From Unio delphinus (Eukaryota; Mollusca; Bivalvia; Unionida; Unionidae), in assembly GCA_029339505.1 (NCBI GenBank), contig JAQISU010000071.1, positions 1,240,001 through 1,304,000 on the forward strand: a stretch of DNA of 64,000 bases, in the 5' to 3' direction. Position numbers and translations under genes: made by a program. The notes under the pieces are model-generated. The model was given only the letters and a program-made list of their open reading frames with translations, was not told the DNA's origin and searched no databases. Position 1 is the first letter of the stretch, and each line of letters opens with the position of its first letter. This document shows, one piece after another, positions 40,470 to 53,662 of this stretch.

Positions 40470-40591
40470 CGTGATATGTTAGTAGAAGGTTGTGCAATAC
40501 TATCACGTTGTAGCTCTTCTTCCAATTCATTTTCAATCTTTTCCATATATCCATGTGTTTTTGCAAGAACTAAAGTTTCGGCGACCAAGGT
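40470..40591 (-). CDS. HVCN1: Voltage-gated proton channel exon: cytosolic N-terminal segment
   Basis: A 122-nt exon (acceptor TTTCTATTTCAG, donor CACG|GTACTC) encoding LVAETLVLAKTHGYMEKIEN and a Glu-rich helix ending NIS. It ends in phase 2 and joins the S1 exon with an Arg codon. The donor lies directly beside a (GA)n tract that fills the start of the intron. Confidence 0.7.
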
Positions 40592-40844
40592 CTGAAATAG
40601 AAATTGATCAATTATATCAATAAAGATAGATTTTTTTTTGCCCAAGATAAATGTGGTTGGGCCATATCGTCTGATTGTTTATTGTGGAGGGGTTGTGGGT
40701 GGTGGTTGATTGTACCTTCATAGAAGTTGTCCCCTTTATTCAGTTCTCGTTAACTAGAGCATGATCGACCTCGGTGATATTGCTCAAATCGAGTAATATT
40801 AATATACAGTGTGGAACATACATGTGAAATAAATAGCGATCTGA

Positions 40845-40847
<3 letters not shown>

Positions 40848-40899
<52 letters not shown>
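40848..40899. repeat. (TA)n microsatellite
   Basis: About 50 bp of TA dinucleotides. Confidence 0.95.
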
Positions 40900-40900
<1 letters not shown>

Positions 40901-41224
40901 CATAATGATACGAGAGGCCGTAACGTAAATGAAATAAACAATTAAAAAATTTGCATAAACAACTGTGAGAATACATTACATTAGGAAGATACAATTGGTT
41001 TTGAAATTAAACATTCACCTAATTCCAAACACAAACGTATGTACATAACTACTTGATTTCGTCCCTTTACATACGGCGAATCAAGATCAATGTTAACGAC
41101 AGGGAGCGAATCTTTCATCCGGTTAGCTACTGAATTTTATCCGTCTCGCCTGTGTACTCTCCAGGACTTGTATCATTCATCACGGTTGCATTCTCACCAT
41201 TAACCATAGCTACTTCTGTTTTAG

Positions 41225-42400
41225 TCAACTCCACTGCTTTACGTTTTTAAACCGAATTCGGAGAAATTGCAGTAATGGTTGTCGGACGATATTTCCAACA
41301 ATAATTAACGATATAGCCTGTTCTGTGTCAGCCGTAACACACCAGTTCACTTTTCCTCCCCGTGATAACTTTCTCTGCCACCTGAGTCTTCCATCACCCA
41401 CAGAAAAGGCCTTGGCTGTGATTTGTGGCTCTTGGTCTCCCACCATTCTGACCATTCCGTATTAGGGTTACCACCGCAACGGTCTTCCTATATTTTATCG
41501 ATGACAGATCAGTCCCTGCCACCCCAGGTGGTTGAATGCGCCTTGTCTTTGTCATAGCGCTCGATCATTACACTTATGTCATCCAAGGCGGAGAATGCAC
41601 ACTACGGTAAGAACACTATTAAGTCTTTTCTGTGTATACTTAATAATTGCTCTTTCAAAATATCCTCGCGTATGCCTTCATACGTTAGCGCGGTACTCGA
41701 CATTTGCATCCATTTATCAAAATATACGCGTACGAGACAATGGATCGCGCGTGCGTTTCGGTATCTCTCTTGGACGATTCTCTGAAGAGTTTCCGAAACA
41801 TTTCCGCCGACAGCGCATAGTGCCGTACCAGCACTTTCTTCAGAGCCTCATAGTCGTCTACCGCATTCGGTGTCATATAATGGTAGATTTTTTTTCCGGA
41901 AAGAATGCCTATATATTGATAGCCCATTGGTGTTTGGGTAGCTGATGAACCAGTGCCAGCGTTACGAACTGGGTCAAACAGTATTCAGTGATTTAGTTAT
42001 TGTCGTTGAACACGGGCGTGGTGATATGAATGGATCTCCTGTCTTCAGATCGCCTACCTATGATACTGGACGTTCATTCAGGTCTTCTCCACTTCAGGAC
42101 TTTTTCCCGATCCTCAGCTTCTCCATGGCTAACATATGTTCGCATTCTCTAGCTTGTTTTTTCGGCCTGCAATCTGACTAGTTTCGATCTCTCGTTCCGC
42201 TGCTCGCTTAGGTGCTTGTCTGTACTTCTCTCATTCCGCTGCTAGCTCATCTGGTTGTATGCCTTTCTCTCCTTATACAGATAGTTGCTCCTTGTGTTCT
42301 CTAACAATCCGCTCAACAACTGTAGCTACATGGGCACCTTCATAACCCAATTCATCATTATCAATCGAATTCTGTGTGTCGCCATCCTGATTTACTTGTA
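41225..42400 (-). pseudogene. LTR-retrotransposon gag-like remnant
   Basis: The minus strand shows a charged coiled segment near 42180-42300 (KRAAEREIETSQIAGRKNK) and then YEALKKVLVRHYALSAEMFR with KLFRESSKRDTETHARSIV. The latter resembles the 'YxxLKxALLxxYxLTxExFRxKFR' pattern of gag proteins in invertebrate LTR retrotransposons. The 41225-41455 segment is unassigned. No LTRs were found, and the frames are broken. Confidence 0.5.
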
Positions 42401-42409
42401 CCGTGACAA

Positions 42410-44640
42410 AACAATGAAAATAGCCCCACGCGTATGTATCCTACCTATTGTATGTCTCGATTGAATTAAACCATTCGAACCTTGCGCTAACAATCAAATA
42501 AATGGAAAGTATCAAGCCGCAATGTCACCCCTAAGAGAAGGAGAGAGATCGGTAGGATCTATATAATGCTGGCAAACATACCAACTGTTCCCTTAGGAAC
42601 TGACATATAAGTAAATTAACGTTAAGACGCTATTAAACCGTCAATCGCGCAACCATCAGCTCCTCAAGTTTAATTCTTTACATTGACTTTATTCACAGAT
42701 CCGATTTAAGCAACTCTTTTCTTGTACTTCCATAACGTGAATTATATATGATATAAATCATTGTACATATGTTCTTAAATCCAGTCATTTAGAGATGTAG
42801 AAGGTTCAGTTGATATTTGTGGCTCCAGTGCATCTTCCCTCAACGGAGTAGATCACGGTTGTCTTACATCATTATGTGGTTTATGTAAGTCTCGTATTCA
42901 GTTTTAAACATTTGTGTATACGTAATTGTATTGACATTCAGTAATTGCATGTTCGCTTGTTCTTGTACTCAAGGTAATTTACAAATAAGTAATTTGGATA
43001 TTTTATTATTAACTGTGTTGTATTATTGTTTCTAATCAAAAGCTAGATTGGAGGACCCAAAATATAATATAGCACGAAAACGATGTTAGGCAAACATGAT
43101 ATTAATGACTTCAAAGCATGTATATCTTTTCGCGTAAAATATACGTCCTAAACGTATGTCGATGTAGCCCACATCAACAATTAAAAAATAAACTGTATGA
43201 AATTATGTCACGGGTAACTAAAACAACAAATCAGGTGGTTATCTGTCAAATCAGCTGTATAGATGACAAAGTGATTTTTTACATAATTGCAGACATTATA
43301 GTGTGATTGTTATATTTTCTTTATAATGTATCAATTCGCACCTCCCCCCCTTTCCTCAATATCGTAAATGTTTCAGTTTTTTTATTTATTGAACCATTTC
43401 ATTAGGGTGATTATGTTTTAAATGGCAAAGCTGTACTTTATTTAATTGTAAACAATTGAAACTGACAATGAATTTCAATTTGTTAAGGTAATTTCTATCC
43501 ACTGTTGTGTTTAAGCTATATTCTTTCGATTAGCGAATACATCTTGTCATTAGACTCATTGTATGAATATATCACTAACTACATGTTTAATATTATTATT
43601 AAATCAGCTTTATTTATAAGAACTTTTGAATGATTCTTCATCGACAACGAAGTTTTTTAATTCGCATGTTTCAGCTGTAGATATCAATATCTTGCCGAAT
43701 TTACTCAGAATTCCCATTCAGAATTATAAACGTATTTCTCTTATATCAATTCATTTTATCTTGTTTGTATGAAATATGTGATAGCTCCAAACTTGAATTG
43801 TCTGAAAAAGATCACTCTGCATCATAGCCTCTAAATAAGAGATATTTAGTACTTTGGATATTATCTATACGCCTTCAAGATTTGAGGACACACCTCTACG
43901 TTAAGTGTATTCAAACAGTTCCAAACACTTGGCCCCACTACTGTGTTTATTTTCAAGACTTGAAAAAGTCATTTTAATATATGCCTTGATTATAATTTAA
44001 GCTAAGAATATTCTTTGTAAAATGTGTTAACACGTGTTCTTTTTCAAAACGTACAATTGCTCATGATATTTAGAGCCCTTAAGTTCTAACATATTTCGGA
44101 GGTACATATATTTTGCATCTTGATAAAAGCTCTTCACTGTTGGAGGCAAGTAGATCTTAAATGCAGTCTCGTAATGCAAAGACATGATGAGATACACGAA
44201 CAATTATATTTAAGTTATTTATGGACATCTATCAAACAAAACCCTATATATCTCATTTCAAAGTTAAGGACCATGGTCCATTTAACAAATTGAAACGAGC
44301 TGCTGTATAGTCCACGTTAGGCGTCAACACATTATAATAGCTTGCGATAGGCCCGTTTAGAAGACACAGTAGTTAAGGCATACTGGAGGATAAATCAATC
44401 ATTATTTATAGCTAGGAAAAATGTCGAAACATTCTATGATAAGGCGAGGTATTTTATTACTGGTTTTGACCGACACGTAAAACAAATAAGACAGATAACA
44501 AACGTTCCTGTATCATATATACATTTTGCATAAATATTTTTCGATATCATAGTGTTTATATTCGCATTTAAATACTCGCAAACTCTAATACAAAAGAAAT
44601 AGTGATGCAAGAGGAAGTAATTTGAAGGTTAGAAGATATT
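42410..44640. other. AT-rich intronic or intergenic DNA
   Basis: No gene, hairpin or mobile element recognised. If the 44650 exon belongs to Hv1, this is intron. Confidence 0.4.
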
Positions 44641-44649
44641 TTATCTTAC

Positions 44650-44835
44650 CCTGATAGCACTCTCAGTCCGTTTATGGTATCGGCAGATACTTGCCGCCAC
44701 TGTCTGATGGGTTCTCATCAGGGAAATGGAGCAGAGCAATAGGAACATACAGGCTGCCTTTTTAATAATACTGTCAGACAGCGTAGACTCTGCACCATCA
44801 ATATTACCTGCTGAACTTATGCAGGATACTGTGCG
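44650..44835 (-). CDS. Probable upstream exon of the same gene
   Basis: A 186-nt open segment (phase 0 to 0) bounded by a strong acceptor (TTATTTCATTTGCAG) and donor AGG|GTAAGA. It encodes CISSAGNIDGAESTLSDSII, a hydrophobic stretch ACMFLLLCSISLM and a basic end HKRTESAIR. Phase is compatible with the 40591 exon 4 kb away. Membership in the Hv1 gene is inferred from strand, phase and proximity; it could be an alternative first or unrelated exon. Confidence 0.45.
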
Positions 44836-45719
44836 CTGCAAATGAAATAAATACAACGTAGTCAGTTTGAATATCTGAACTATGTATTGTTGCCTAAGGA
44901 GGTAAATATTTAACACTCGGGATAGGAAACGACAACTAGTATTGTGTTTTGGTGAATAACTGACCTGGCACCGGGCCCAATCGCTGAGGTAGGGTGAACT
45001 AAATGACCCGGGTCTCGAGCCCTAATCGACCTTGAAAAGCATTTGTTCAAGATAATTCTGAAAATAATCTTACTTCGTTGTGTACTTACCTGTCTTTTAA
45101 ATATCTATATATTAAATGAAGTGGGAGTGTTTTTGGCATTTGACTCATTTTCAAATTTCAATATAACGAGAACCTAATGACCTTAAATTCACCAAGTGGT
45201 CCGTGCTTTATCTGCCTCTAAAGAAGCCTACCTGAAAGGCATCTTTGACTTTTGGACGCCGTTTAAGCGACCTTGTTTATGATCGCTTTGTTTCATTGGT
45301 CATATGAGGCAGCAACCAACATTTATACTCTGTTCAAACAATCAAGATGGCGGCCATATATTTAGTGGTACCCAAATTACCACAAGAGGAAGGAGGATAA
45401 GAGTTCGACACCTTTGTTTCACGACCAGATTTGTTAAAGCTAGATAGCGGAGAGCAGTTCATCATTATTGTTTTTGTTCTATTCGTTTTCAAAACCACGC
45501 TTTGGTTGGCTAAATCTCGGTCGGAACATAACCATTGGTCAGAACATCAAACCTCCCCCAATTAATTGGTGGAAGAAACCTCTACTTAGGGATCTTATTA
45601 AGCAACATGAATCCGTTAAAATTAAAATGGAAATCAGATTTTGCACTTTTAAGAAACTTGTTATGGAAAGTCTGACTGAAATATATCGCAACCGATAAGG
45701 ACAGATAATGCACTGCACA

Positions 45720-45721
<2 letters not shown>

Positions 45722-45784
<63 letters not shown>
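45722..45784. repeat. (CT)n microsatellite
   Basis: About 62 bp of CT dinucleotides. The reading frame rich in Arg-Glu across it is an artefact. Confidence 0.95.
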
Positions 45785-45786
<2 letters not shown>

Positions 45787-46473
45787 GTATTTGGATGAGA
45801 TACCTGAACGATTTAACACATAATACAATAAAGCGTTTAACAAATACTCAGCATAGTCAATGAAAAAGTGATGTCCAATTCTGCAATTTGTAAACAAAAT
45901 ATTTAATGAATCAAAGTCATTCATACGATTGGCAAGATATGACAGACTGATTTATATTGTTTATCAAATGCTCCAAATCACCCACATCAATTGCATGTCA
46001 ACGGGTTTCCTTTATACGTGTTCGTGTATCTCATCCTGCTTATTGATAGTGTCAGTAATGTTTACCAAAATGGATCATACCCCAAAAATATTAGCTTATT
46101 TTGCATTGTCAGTTCATCGTACCCATGAATTTCCAACTTCATACACAAATGTGTTGGAGAAATTACAAAAATGGAGGTAAATGCTAAATCATTTGTTAAA
46201 AGTACTTGGAATGTGACTCTATTATAATGGCCAGATCTTTCGCGGTATTTATCCTCACAAACGAACCGTCCTAAATTCAAACCACACAGAATGTTTACTC
46301 AAAAGTTCTTTACCTAGTTCATTTGAGAAAATGAATCATAAATGAATAAAGAAAAATTAATCGTTTCAGGAAATGAATATTTTTACGATTGTTCTACATG
46401 AAGGCTATGGCCATGATCTTAAAAATGTCAAGATAGTATAGTGATTTCCACAAATGTTTCTTTGTAAAGAGAG

Positions 46474-46790
46474 GTGCCGCTCCGGTGGCCTACTTGATAG
46501 AGCGTCTGCCTCGGATGCAAGCGGTCGAGGGTTCGAACATTGGCCGAGCCATACCAAGACTTTTAAAAATGATACAAGCAGCTGCCTCGCTAGGCGCTCA
46601 ACATTAAGAGGTTAGTGTTACAGATGGTCGGCCTTTTGTCAGGAGAATGTGACTGTGTGGGAGACATTGATACATGTCTGCGTTATGATGCCCCAGTGCA
46701 GGACAAGACTATAAACTGCCACACTGCAGACGTCCTACTGATATGCTGAAAAAATGTTGAGGCTACGTTAGAATCCAAATCACACACACA
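46474..46790 (+). mobile_element. tRNA-derived SINE, family B
   Basis: The head has an A box (TGGCCTACTTGATAGAGCG at ~46485) and a B box (GGGTTCGAACAT at ~46530). The tRNA-unrelated body contains CTCGCTAGGCGCTCAACATT and ends near a CA-rich tail at 46780-46800. Its body differs from the family A copies. Confidence 0.7.
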
Positions 46791-46799
46791 CGCACGCAC

Positions 46800-47590
46800 A
46801 CAATAGCGCGATCATGTAAATGAAGAAGCAAAATGAGTAACAAGGGCATTTATCATAAGCATAGTATCATAGCATTAAGGTCTATTTTTCACCGCCTGAC
46901 TACCAATACATGTTGGTAACGACTGTTTCGAATGATGCTGATTGTACGCCACTTTTATCATGTACTAACCCTTTTTCGAACGCCATACTTTTTAAATGAA
47001 GTTGTAAGAAATTGCTTTTTCTTAATTTTGTAGCAGTTAAAAGTTAAGCGCATTGTAAGAATTTGTAAACTGGGTTTTCTCAGCATAATATGAAGGAATG
47101 GCTGGCCCATTGTTAGTCTTGATGATTTGTACGAGATTGGAGAGCTCCCCCTAACCTATTAAACTAAAATATGGTTGCTATTATTAAGAAAGGACATTTA
47201 TGTTATCCATCGTCGTATTGGCTGACAGCCAAGTTTGATAGATGCTTCAGATACTGGTGCTAACAAAATTAAATATTTGTGAAATAGTTTGGCTTTGTCC
47301 TGTAGTTTTACATGCTATTCTAATATATGGCCAGTCTAGGTGTACAAACAAGATCATAGTTATGAAGGTTTCAAAAACATCTAGTACAGTGTCGTACCAC
47401 AAGAAATAAATATTTTAACTATTTCCTAATTGAAATATCTGTAAAATGAAAATTGCAAAAAAGCAGTGCAATGCATAGTTTTGTCTTCATTTAGGACAGA
47501 TAATTGAAAAGACGTATATCATTAGAAACTTTCATCTAATTACTATCGGAGAAAAGCTGGGTTCTAGATCGTATGGCCCTTCAGCGAATA
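46800..47590. other. No gene recognised
   Basis: AT-rich sequence with only short chance frames. Confidence 0.4.
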
Positions 47591-47599
47591 TGTGATTAG

Positions 47600-47846
47600 T
47601 TGTTAATGGTTTTACGCCATTTATCATACCACGATAGGCTGCTATAAATGGCCACCAGTAAAACTTGTAGAGGAGAACCTGAGAGAACCTGATAGAAACC
47701 ACGAAGCCACTGGAAGCTATTGGCAAACTTTCCCTCATACCAACAATGGCCAAGCCCGAGACTCAAACCTACGCGTACAGAGATGGGATGTAAGTGATCT
47801 GTTAGAAGTGAGTGCCTGTAACCACTAGACTAATCGGCTCTCCCAC
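47600..47846 (-). mobile_element. tRNA-derived SINE, family A copy 2
   Basis: The minus-strand head is TGGGAGAGCCGATTAGTCTAG (A box region), with the B box at ~47771-47760 (TAGGTTTGAGTC). The 3' end GGTTTTACGCCATTTATC ... GATAGGCTGCTAT parallels the copy at 3985-4208. Confidence 0.7.
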
Positions 47847-47849
47847 ACA

Positions 47850-49200
47850 GTGGTAATGTTGAGACAGCTAAAGTTAAAGTTAGAAAACATTCTAAATATG
47901 ATTAAAATGTGACGTAATCACTACAAAGAGTAAGATCTAACACGAAACTATTAGGACAGATGGATAGTGGTAAAATCAAGCGAACTTGCCAAATTTTACT
48001 CAAGGCATACTATAAAAAATAACCATTGCGTATATGAAGGGTATGTTAGGTTTACATATTCACATCTGTCAGTTACTTTTATAAGCTAACTGACAAATGT
48101 AAATTGACCAGTCTGCAGTATTGCGCATTCATTTTTACCTAGCTGCCGGTGGGAAAATGGAGTAGCAGTTAAAGATTGACGCGAATGAATTTATGTCAGA
48201 AGCGCATGGAGCCTCCAAAATGATTGCACCTTTTGTAACTTTGTGATTAATTGGCATGGTCAGACGAAAAATCACTGTGCCTGCAGTAAAAAGTCACTCT
48301 TACTCGACTTAACCTTGGGTGGGGTTGTCTAGGAACAGTGGGAATTTATGGGAATGGCACTAAAATGCACAATAGCTCAGTGTCTGTGATTTTGTGAATG
48401 TCACAGATCATGTAGCTAATGAAGGTGTCGACTTATAAGCTGAAATAATTCACAAAACCTAGAGTTTGTGAAGATGCAAATAGGTAATTGATAAATAAAC
48501 CAGAGAAAATGAATTTTTGTAGGGGCCCGCTTTTACTGAAACTTGTATTTCACGAAATGTTACGGAAGCCGCACGTGACAACAAAAACGTATACGTCATC
48601 TTCGTCCAGTGGGATGGTTATGAGTCACGTGATTGTAATTTATCTAAATTTAAATATCTAATATAAAAAAGAGAGATTCAGAAACGTAAAGGTCGCCCGC
48701 GCTTGTCGCTTTCCGAGAAGAAACGTCAAAAAACTGTCAGAGACACCGAACGGGATAATCCAGGATTCGTCATTGGGACCAGTTTGTTCGATAATGAGCA
48801 CTGATGGAAGAGTTAGGACTGGCAGGTAGGCCAATGTATGTTTTATATGCTGATACACATTAGTTTCCCAGAATCAAGTGCCTGTGATGTCTGTGTATAG
48901 GTGTTCTCCATTTTTCAATATATTGTTCCTACTGTTTCTTTCAAAGCACACTGTTTTATTAATACAATGTTTGCACAAAGACTTGATTTGCTTTCTAATA
49001 TTCCCAAAATAGATGTGATTAGTTGATCAATAAAAGACAATATTTCACTCCGTGACTGCATTGTGTTTATTGTATGTTGGGATGGAAAATATTTTTTTTT
49101 ATAACAGCGTTGTAATAGGGTCATTTTGTACACATGTCCGTTATCTTTATGAGACAGGTTTTTTAAATTCGGCGAGGGAACTTAGATACATTTTATAAGC
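47850..49200. other. No gene recognised
   Basis: Mixed AT-rich sequence upstream of element 2. Short frames resemble nothing known to me. Confidence 0.4.
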
Positions 49201-49334
49201 GGTATCAGTAGCAGCAGAGAGGGTTAACCGACTAAATCGAAACGTCACCCTTTTTTGATTTAACTTTGAGTAATTTTCTTCCTCGGTGCTGCTACAAATT
49301 AGCCAAATATTTTATCGATACATGTAATTAAATC

Positions 49335-49337
<3 letters not shown>

Positions 49338-49396
<59 letters not shown>
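49338..49396. repeat. (TA)n tract replacing the 5' part of the element 2 virion block
   Basis: About 58 bp of TA between the putative left terminus and the truncated virion gene. The genes expected upstream are missing. Confidence 0.9.
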
Positions 49397-49401
<5 letters not shown>

Positions 49402-49690
49402 GTTATCAGTGAAAGCTATCGATGTTATTCGCGACAAAGCTCCTAGCGCAATCGGTGATCTTGCCGGTAAAGCGTTTTCTGCAATCAAGGACAGAATTTT
49501 ACGGTTATTACGACGAAAACATCAACTGAAATTACCATCTACTCAGGTTATGCCTGCAAATGAAAGTAAAATAATAAACCAGGCCGCAACCCAAAGATTA
49601 ATGGATCTGGTTGATGCATCGTTAAAAGAGAAAGAAGGTAACATAACAGCTAGTATGATAGATAATTACAATTTAGATCATAGTAATTAA
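49391..49690 (+). pseudogene. Truncated pVI/pX-like virion protein (element 2)
   Basis: KQLSVKAIDVIRDK and IGDLAGKAFSAIKDR match residues from about 52 on of the element 1 protein at 32333-32764. The N-terminal half is replaced by the (TA)n tract; the rest is open to the TAA at 49690. Confidence 0.75.
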
Positions 49691-49696
49691 AATAAA

Positions 49697-51080
49697 ATGT
49701 TTAAGCGTGAAATTGATACAGCCTTAGACATGGGTGAACCAGTTCTTAAAAATGATTCCCTGCGCGAATATCAATATTATTCTTACGATGCAGTACAACC
49801 AAATCAACGTGGAAGAATAGAATTACAAGTACAAGATACAAGTCGGTATATCTTACCCGCTGCAGCATTTATCGAAGTCGAGGGGTGAATTTCAAAAGTA
49901 GACGATACAAATTTTGACGCTGCTACTAAAATTGCTTTTGTCATTAATGACATTATGGCATTATTCAGTAGTGACACATACATCATCGATGGAAAACACA
50001 TCGAATCATGTCTGCAACATGTTGATGTTGCTACGACGATACTTGGTCTAGCAAGATACTCTGATGACTATTCAAGATCAACTGGTCCATCGATGATGTT
50101 TGCAAAGGATACAAATGATCATGCAGATAACACAGATTTAACTACTGGTAATGTATGAGCCGCAGACGTAAATGCAGTATTATCAAGAAATAATATTTTC
50201 AACCTTGGATTTGCAGCACGTAAGTCAATGTTGAACGCTAATGGAGAATTTTCATGTGTAATTCCATTATCTGATATTTTTGGATTTTGCCAAGATGTTA
50301 GAAATGTTATATTTGGTGCTAAACACACTATAGTACCTGTCAGAAAAGACTCGGACAATGATGCAGACTGGCGAGCCGATGGGGTTGTTGATGAAGCTAA
50401 AATAACGATAGCAAAACTATCATTGATGATGCCGGTAATGGTTCCATCTATCACAGAAGAACATAAATTACTTTCTTTCATGAATCAAGGTGGTAAATCA
50501 CTGATATCGTGGAAAACAATGACTACAGATAGTACTCAAGGTAATAGTGATGGTCAATTTACATGGCATATATCAGCACAACAGGGGGTTTCAGCACCAC
50601 GAGATATTTTTATCGCACTTCAGGCAAATACACGAGAAAATAATCAGAAAAAAGTACGATGATATCTGACACACTTAATGTTACCGAGGTTTGTTTGAGA
50701 ATAAATGGACATCAAGAACCTGCCGAGGATAAAAGGTTAAATTTTGTAATAATACTGTTTCATGTGCATATCATCGTTTAATGTCATATATGGGCCGTGA
50801 TCTAAATGTAGATAACGGTTTGCAAATATCACAAAAAGATTTTACGACATTATATTCGATCTATTACTTTTCACTGGAACATTTGGATTTATTTAGACAA
50901 TTTGTTGTTGATATATATTTTCGAGCTAATGTAGGTACTTTTCCTCCTGGTGCTGTAGGTCCACCTGTTGTTCCTGCTGGTTTCAGAGCGATCGCTGTTA
51001 TACTTAGCGCCAGAGCAGTATTACTCGAGGGTGTTGGTAGACGAATGTGAGTCGTTGATGCACCCGTAGAGAATATGTAA
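49697..51080 (+). pseudogene. Major capsid protein, degenerate (element 2)
   Basis: It is colinear with the intact capsid protein at 32819-34234 from start (MFKREIDTALDMGEPVLKND) to end (APVENM). Conserved blocks include VIPLSDIFGFCQDVRNVIFG, ISAQQGVSAPRDIFIAL and YSIYYFSLEHLDLF. Stops occur at 49886-49888 and 50156-50158, with frameshifts near 50650 and 50750. A GTFPPGAVGPP insert near 50940-50975 is absent from element 1. Confidence 0.85.
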
Positions 51081-51106
51081 TCAATATCATTCGAGTAAAT
51101 ATAAAA

Positions 51107-51555
51107 ATGTCGTATGGTCATGTTAACGTAAGTCTGACTGAAGGTCGGATAAAAATTTACAGTCAAAAATGCAAATCAATGTGGGGCAAAATAACATTAA
51201 AGAAAAAAACAAATGAGTGGTGGTCCAAACAAATTATCGTTAACCGGTAATCAGCTTAAACGTTTCAATAAAGCTTTGGTATCAAAAACTGGAGTTCAAC
51301 TTGAATTTTCTCCAAGTGCCATCAAAGATATGATTACATTAGGAGGTATATTTCCACTCCTTGCAGCAATACCAGCATTTATTGCTGAGGCCGCACCTGC
51401 AGTTGCAAAAGCGGCTGCGTTAGGTGCTGTGGAACCACCGCTGAAATGGCAGTAAATAAAGCAACAGGAAAAGCGTATAAAAAAGAGACGCGGTCTCAGA
51501 CTTCCGAGAACTTATCTAGGAAAAGGACTGAGACTTCCAGGAATATAATACCGAT
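51107..51555 (+). pseudogene. Membrane-active virion protein, degenerate (element 2)
   Basis: It begins MSYGHVNVSLTEGRIK and, after a frameshift, continues MSGGPNKLSLTGNQLKRF and GGIFPLLAAIPAFIAEAAPA, matching 34284-34823. The basic run is A6 here, not A8. The C-terminal repeat (GLRLP) is present twice. Confidence 0.75.
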
Positions 51556-51962
51556 GTCAAATTTTGATCTGATAAATGCTGCTAAAAGATTAAAAATAAA
51601 ACACTTTAGAGGAGTGCTTATGCGCGATCAATTACCGAAAAAAAACACATCAGGTTGAAACCGGTATCATCAATGTCGATTCGAATTCCGGTCCAGGAAT
51701 TCACTGGATTGCATATGCCATTGATCCACGCGGAATTGTTTATTTTGATTCGTACGGCTTAGCGCCACCAGTTGAGTTTTTAAATTATATTAATCAATTA
51801 CCTGCCAGAACTTGGTAGTCAACGTTACTGACACAGATAATGAAAGATCCACCGATATGTGGTCGTGAATTCATCGCTGTACTTGATGCGATATCAATAT
51901 CAACTAAACCACTTCATAAAGTTGTACATGAATACACAAGTAATCGTTGGACAGGTATATAA
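51554..51962 (+). pseudogene. Adenain-like protease, degenerate (element 2)
   Basis: MSNFDLINAAKRLKIKHFRG, then after a frameshift near 51645 GPGIHWIAYAIDPRG and IVYFDSYGLAPP, and CGREFIAVL. The His, Asp and Cys positions are recognisable. A TAG replaces the Tyr codon of the TWYSTL segment. Confidence 0.8.
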
Positions 51963-51979
51963 AATTGTACACATATATA

Positions 51980-53102
51980 ATGGTCGATATTTACGGAAGA
52001 TCTTTGATCAGAAAAACCGAGAAAGGAACCGATAAAGATTTCAACGCATTAAAATATGCAACACGAGATGACCTTGCTAATATTATAAACCTAGTTGGGG
52101 TTGACCGAGACGAACTTGTTATTTTTCAGGACAAACACGGTGTTTTGAAAACCAGCAATATTAAGTGGAATGATATAGTTCGTAGGGTTTTGGCGCCGCT
52201 ATGGATAATATTCCGGTATTTAGCGACAGCAGAAAAATACGAGATTCATGTATATCGATAGAATATATCAGGAGTGAGATTACAAAACATGTTCAAAAAC
52301 GATTATCAACGTCAGGTGGTGTATTAACAGAGGGAACTTTCCATGAACGGAAATAAAACAACTGTCCTAAGAGATCCAACATCAGATGAATATGCGGCAA
52401 TAAAAAGATACGTTGACACTGTTGATGGTAAATTATCTACGTTAAAAACCGAACAAGATGCCGTAAGTGGTACATTATCCAATTTAAAATCCGAATACGA
52501 ACTTCACATAAACGATCACAATACCGTAGACGGAAAATTATCTACGCTGAGAGTCGAGTATGACGTTCACGTAGGTGCGTTTACAAATCTCCGTAGAAAT
52601 TTCAGAAAGATCGATGAAATTGCAGAAGGATTCTTCAGAAAACCATTATTCGTTGATGCGAACTTTTTGATATAAAAACATCAATCGATACGATTAAGAA
52701 AACACAGGGAGATATTGTGAGTGATGTTCGTAATATTATTAACAAAATTGATCCCCTTGAAAAATATCAGGGTACAATTCTCCACAGGTGGATTAACAGC
52801 GTCGTATACACAATATCATCAGGATCAAGAACATGGTCTCAACAAAAAATAATATCAAACATACCGCGGAAGTTACTGGCGTGTACAGACTGTCTGTGTT
52901 TAGTAGTGCAAAGTCCGAGATATTTACCACGTATCCATGGCGTCACTCAACGGATAAGTTCGCTGGAACCGTATCTGTTATATCAAACCGTGGAGACGAA
53001 GAAACATTCATCCTGGTTGCATCCAACAAGAAATTAACAGCAGCAACGATCTGGTGGTGTCTGGAATTTGTTGCTGAAACATCTCAATTGATTACAGCGT
53101 AA
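51980..53102 (+). pseudogene. Fibre-like protein, degenerate but with intact 5' junction (element 2)
   Basis: The start MVDIYGRSLIRKTEKGTDK runs without a break into LVIFQDKHGVLKTSNIKW, whereas element 1 has a frame change at this place. Later segments (YEVHVGAF-type helices, VYRLSVFSSAKSEI, WWCLEFVAET) match the element 1 C-terminal domain across several frameshifts. Confidence 0.7.
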
Positions 53103-53107
53103 ATAAT

Positions 53108-53662
53108 ATGGACTACAGATACAATCAAGCGCGTGAGTGGCAAGATAAATTAAAACCTATCGTTAATACTTACACAATAAAAGTAAAAAATATCACGGAC
53201 GTGTAATTGTCATTGATATAATTGTATACGCAGTCTTCGCGGTTGTTGCCGGAGCCGGTCTTTTGTATTGTCCGCGGTAACAATGACATCACCTGCGGTC
53301 ATTACGATCTGTGTTTCAGCTTCAACTGCGATCGCTGCAGTTTTTAATATAATCGCCAATAAATATCGACGTGCTCGAATGAAACATTATCCGATTATGC
53401 GTTGAAGTTACACGCGGAAACGGCGTTGTATTCTAAACTGTCTCAGTTAATATCTGAAAGCCTCAACAATGCTTCAGTGTCCGATTCTGAGTTGACATTA
53501 ATGACTAAAATATTCTCCGAAGCAATGACTGTGATAGAAGCTACACCCATTAAAGTTACAGATAAAAAGATATATGTCGGCACAGGAACTATTGCAACAG
53601 ATTGCCACGAACACAACACCGATAAAATATACTATGATATCAGTGAGCATAACCAATCCTGA
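53108..53662 (+). pseudogene. Two-helix membrane protein, degenerate (element 2)
   Basis: MDYRYNQAREWQDKLKPIV, VVIDIIVYAV-like and TMTSPAVITICVSASTAI-like hydrophobic segments and TALYSKLSQLISESLNNAS align with 36348-36992. Its 3' end overlaps the start of the next gene at 53574, as in element 1. Confidence 0.7.

Noticed and set aside
45468..45698. 76-codon + strand frame near the upstream Hv1 exon
   Set aside because: No recognised family, no splice-site support and no homologue in the window.
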